This document shows, in pieces, positions 60,118 through 64,000 of a DNA stretch of 64,000 bases. The notes beneath the pieces are model-generated. The model searched no databases and had not been told where the DNA came from. It saw only the letters and a list, made by a program, of their open reading frames with translations. The position numbers and the translations under genes were made by a program. The stretch lies in the NCBI GenBank assembly GCA_013397865.1, contig VZTI01005237.1, positions 1,175,552-1,239,551 of the forward strand. Reading direction: 5' to 3'. Origin of the DNA: Struthidea cinerea. Its lineage: Eukaryota > Chordata > Aves > Passeriformes > Corcoracidae. The number at the start of each line of letters is the position of its first letter. The first letter of the stretch is position 1.

Positions 60118-63100
60118 GAAAAGGAACCTTTGTTTATTTGATTAACTCCTTGCCATCTATTTTAATTCTTCCCTCTTCTTCATGTAGTCATTTTCCACTC
60201 ATCTCTCCCAGCTCCCCTGCTTGCTTTGCTTAGCAATGCACTTCTAGCAAGCACATGAAAACTATTCCAATGGTACCAATCATGCATATTCTCAAAAGGC
60301 AGGCTTACTCTAAAAAGCACTCAGAGTCAGAACAAGATGCAAGACAAGTGGATCCAGCAAATGAATAGGAGGCATCACAGTGAGACAATTATGATGAATA
60401 TAAATAAGCTGGCGAAAAGAAATATCATTTCACTGAAACATGCAATTTCGCTGAACCCAAAATCATTCTTGGAGACAAATCTGTCTTCAGAGAGCTTTCA
60501 GGATGAGGATTTTTGAGGTTGCGTCAGCTGTGAACAAAGAGAGCAACATCCCAGATATTTATACTGAGTCTGTCCTCATCCTGCAATGGCAAATCTTGAA
60601 TATGAGAATTGCCGTTATCTGACCATCGCATGGTTCAAAGTTCACAAGAGCTATTTTTGGGAAGGAGAATGTTTTTAAAGCCAGTTAGTCCACACCCTCT
60701 CTTGCTTTTGTTTAGAAGTCACTGTGCAGCACTAGGTAGAAACACCTGAGCCAATCCAGCATGAAGCAGCTGGAGCACAGAGAGCAGCACAGACACGCTC
60801 AGCTGCCCAGCGCCATGAGGTGGAGATCCCCACCAGCGGATACTGCAGTGGGGGCAGCTCGGACAGGTAGCTCCATACAGAACTGCACAGCCTCCTCTGG
60901 ACATCCACAGCCTCCTCTGGACACTGCACACACCTCTCTGCTTTAGCCTGAAGAGTCAACGCTGTAACAGCTCGTGGGGCACTGCACATTTCTGACATGG
61001 AGCAATAAGTCGGACAAATCCAATCACACAAACACTGCCAAGTAACTCCGGTTAGTAATGATCTACAGGATGAAAACCATCCAGCAAAATACAGCAGTTT
61101 TGAGGGGTTTATTGTGGGTTATTTCTTTTCCTTTTCTCTTAGTTTTTTGCCCATTAGGGAATTACTAATTGTTCCAAACTGATATTAATTGGCTGACAGC
61201 TCCACATACATTGTCAAACTGCTGGTCAGCTGGCGGGCACACTGTGCTTTCCCAGCAGATTTCTTTCACAGCTGGATTTGCCATCTGAAAGGTCCTTCCC
61301 ATTTCCAGCTCTGCAATCCTTCCAGGCAGAAGGGAGAAGAGGAACAGACAGATGCCTTTCCACAGAGATGTAACAACCCTAGCAGGTTCTCAGCATGTCA
61401 ATAACAATCTAATCAGGCTGCATTATACTGAGGGGAAAATGAGGTCTCTGACTTTGCCAGAACACTTCACACATCCGCCTGCTCTTACAAACACATACAA
61501 CACACTCCAGTTTCCAGATGCAGATAAGGATAACCACAGCGTGGAAAACAATCCAAGAACTAGTCTAGCCAACTCCTAGCTGGACCTCAGCCTCTTTCCA
61601 CCTCCCCTCCTTGCTCTGGAATAACAATCGCTGCCTGTAAATTTAATGAAATTTCACAGACAACTGCTCTGTGTTGATGTCGCAGACAATGTCCTGCTGC
61701 TCTGAGCATACACAGGAAAGCTGTCCCACCTTGCCTCTCCCTCTGTCCTGGTGTAATCACAGGGAAACCTGCAAACCTAGCTATGCCCAGGAAGTAGGAA
61801 TTTACCCTGGAAGAGCCCTGATGACACCCTGAGAAAGAACAGCTGCAAGGACCTCTCCTCCCTACACGGGCAACCAATTGTACAGAAATGTCCTGAAGCT
61901 CACCAAAAAATAGTGTACCAGGATTTTCTGTGCGGACCAGTTGCTACCAGAGCTCCCTCCCTGGGCAGGGCTGATTAAAACTGACCGAACCCGGACTATA
62001 AAACTGAGGGTCTGATCCTCAGATGACCATAGCTAGCCTGAATTAGTCACTGACTTGTGAATCAGAGAGCAATGAGCCACCACAGACAGCAGAGCTGTAT
62101 GCTGGCTGCTTCTCCAGTGTGCTCCGAGGCAAGGACTCATACCCAGTAGCAATCTGTTTCTGTGAAAAAAAAAAAAAAAATTATAAACCAGCAAAATAGG
62201 ATTCTGAGTCCAGACTCACTGCCTGCAGGAAGGAGGAGGATATGTTTTTTTTTTCTTTCCTGGCTATTACCTAAAGAAAAAAAATGACTAGCTCCAGTGA
62301 ATGAAAAAGAACCTTTCAGTCCAAAGTCAGGCCATCCAAATTCCCGGTTGCCTTGATCTCTTTTCCAGCCAATGAGCTCCTCTTATGCTCTGACTGATGG
62401 TGTTGTATATTTAAAAATGTGTTTATTCTGACAATTTGCTCCTCTTTTATGTAAGAGGACAGGCAAGCAACTCATCCCCCAAACCTCAAGGAAAGAGCAC
62501 AAACCTTGGCTGCAAGACTATTTGGCTCCTGGAAGACTGTTGATCCTTGGACAAACTGTTATTCCATCCCCAAAAGATGTACTTACCCTGAAAAAGAAAA
62601 TGCACACACAAACATACAACTGAGTATTAAGAGCTTTGGTAGATCTGTGACTCTGGCCTTGTGACTGAAGTGTCAGCTGCTTCTGCAGAAATGGACATGG
62701 TAGTGGAAAAAAAAAAACATCCCAAACCAAAAACAAAGGAAGGGCAAACACTGAACTGCCCACAGCTGGACTGAGCTGAACTTCCATGGCTAAGCCACTA
62801 ACACTGGGTTCTCCTCAGTGCCTCAGTGTCAGTGAGGTTATGGAAACCAGAGAGGCAAACAAATGGGAATTTCTAAACAGATCAAGGGCTAAAGGAAGGG
62901 GAAAAAAGGGTGTGGGGGAGAAAAGTCAGAGAACATCCGTTCTGCGGAGGGCTGTGTGTTTCTCAGGGTACCCAGGAGAAGGGGAGATATGCCTATACAA
63001 GAGAAGTCAGTGGGTATCAGATCACATCACCCCTTTCCTCTTTCCCTTGGCTGCCTCTTAACACTCCCTTTTGAGTGCATTTCCCTTTGATTGTGGGAAA

Positions 63101-64000
63101 ATGCTATTCCACCAGCCCTCTTAAAAAGCATGTTGCAGTGGCGCTGCCTGAAATAGAAACCAGATTTTTGTCTTCAAGACCCCTGCCTCAGCCTCTACTG
63201 CTAAGGCCTGGCCTTAATCTGAGCAGAAAAGACAGGACGGGAAAGGTGTGCACAACCCCACTGTACACCCAAAGAGCACATGAATCACTCCAAACAGACC
63301 TGGTGGGGCTCTTTAGTCCCTTTTACTCCCTTTTCCTAATGAGTTCACCCCTGGTTTTAACAGGAATGCCTGCACAAATACATCTCCAGCTCTGCATAAG
63401 CCTCTGCACGCTGAGGGGTCAGCAGCCCTGAAAATGATGACCAGACAGCCACATGATGAATGGAGCACAGGAACCAGATTAAAATAGACTTTCAAATTAA
63501 GTCCAATTTCAATAAATCCCCCTATTTTTGTTACCATTGGCTAGCTTAAACTGCATTTAGTGTCTACCATTTGTCTTCTTTTCGCACAACCTTTTTGTAG
63601 TTAGCAGAGATTGCCTTTAACAAAACCAAAAAGAAGAACATGAGCTCATCCTCTACCAGGTTACACCCTCACACTCCGTGGCCTCATTCCCAAGGGTTTC
63701 CCCATTTAAAGTCACTCCTGATATCCAGACCCTGATCTCCTGGGATGTCACCCAGGTGCTGTCCTGGGGAGAAAAGGGGCTGAAGGTTTCACTGAGGGCT
63801 GGCCAGGAGAGGGGACATGACCTCCACGGAGGTAGCAGCCAGCCATGAGAGCCATGGGAAGCACCAGCCAGGCTGAGTGAGTGCCTGCCCAGTCCCTGCC
63901 TCCAGCTAAGCCGCTGGAGGAGCCCTCAGCTGAGCTCACACCAGGTACACTGCCCACAGGGCAGGACCCAAGTGCTCTCTGTGGGTGAGGGTTCCCTACC
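60118..64000. other. Unique non-coding sequence, GC-richer at the end
   Basis: No gene recognised. A 20-base-period direct repeat lies at 60886-60923 and poly-A at 62165-62180. The last 300 bases (63700-64000) are GC-richer with a minus frame of 69 codons that runs close to the window edge. It has no recognisable domain, but an exon just outside cannot be excluded. Confidence 0.55.
60886..60923. repeat. Two-copy 20-base direct repeat
   Basis: CACAGCCTCCTCTGGACA occurs at 60886-60903 and again at 60906-60923, identical over 18 bases, giving a 20-base period. Confidence 0.88.

Overview
This window looks like non-coding DNA from a bird, most likely a songbird (passerine). The evidence is its interspersed repeats. 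There are seven CR1 LINE pieces, and the plus-strand ones end in the CR1-type 3' signature (runs of TTCTATGA / TTCTGTGA). There are two solo-LTR-like blocks of a type I recall from songbird endogenous retroviruses. There are worn copies of old amniote SINEs (MIR/CORE type). I see no Alu, L1 or B-element sequence and no bacterial gene organisation. Species and chromosome cannot be read from the sequence.

I find no protein-coding gene, exon of a recognisable protein, tRNA, rRNA or known small RNA anywhere in the 64 kb. Open frames never exceed about 170 codons. The longest lie in GC-rich, stop-poor DNA (20060-20590), in an LTR (52020-52484) or across CR1 tails (14128-14580). None resembles a protein family I recognise. 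The window is therefore either a gene desert or part of a very long intron.

Layout. 1-6485: unique sequence with an old CR1 (about 1900-2336) and T/A-rich tracts. 6486-7735: two CR1 copies in opposite orientation. 7736-12600: unique sequence with a conserved-looking block (9520-9790), a 10-N gap inside A/G homopolymers, a minus-strand LTR (about 11916-12330) and a short CR1 tail. 12600-22470: T/G-rich simple repeat, a CR1, a possible non-coding exon (18731-19177), a short CpG-rich island (20130-20450) and a MIR. 22470-33050: a 49-bp local duplication, a 50-N gap, then AT-rich homeodomain- and POU-motif-rich blocks (28260-30110) and an old SINE (32768-33050). 33051-45010: mostly unique, AT microsatellites and a second, minus-strand MIR. 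45010-49971: a CR1, then the most promoter-like part of the window (TATA-like box, two consensus splice donors and a CpG cluster, 46020-46980), then two further CR1 tails. 49972-64000: a plus-strand LTR (about 52020-52694), a third MIR-type SINE (54522-54675), and otherwise unique sequence.

There is no operon or pathway to describe. What may be functional here is regulatory: the AT-rich blocks with clustered homeodomain, POU, FOX and SOX-like words, and the CpG/TATA/splice-donor region near 46.4-47.0 kb. All of these are inferences that need cross-species alignment and RNA or chromatin data. Repeat-family calls rest on recalled consensus features, not on a database search.
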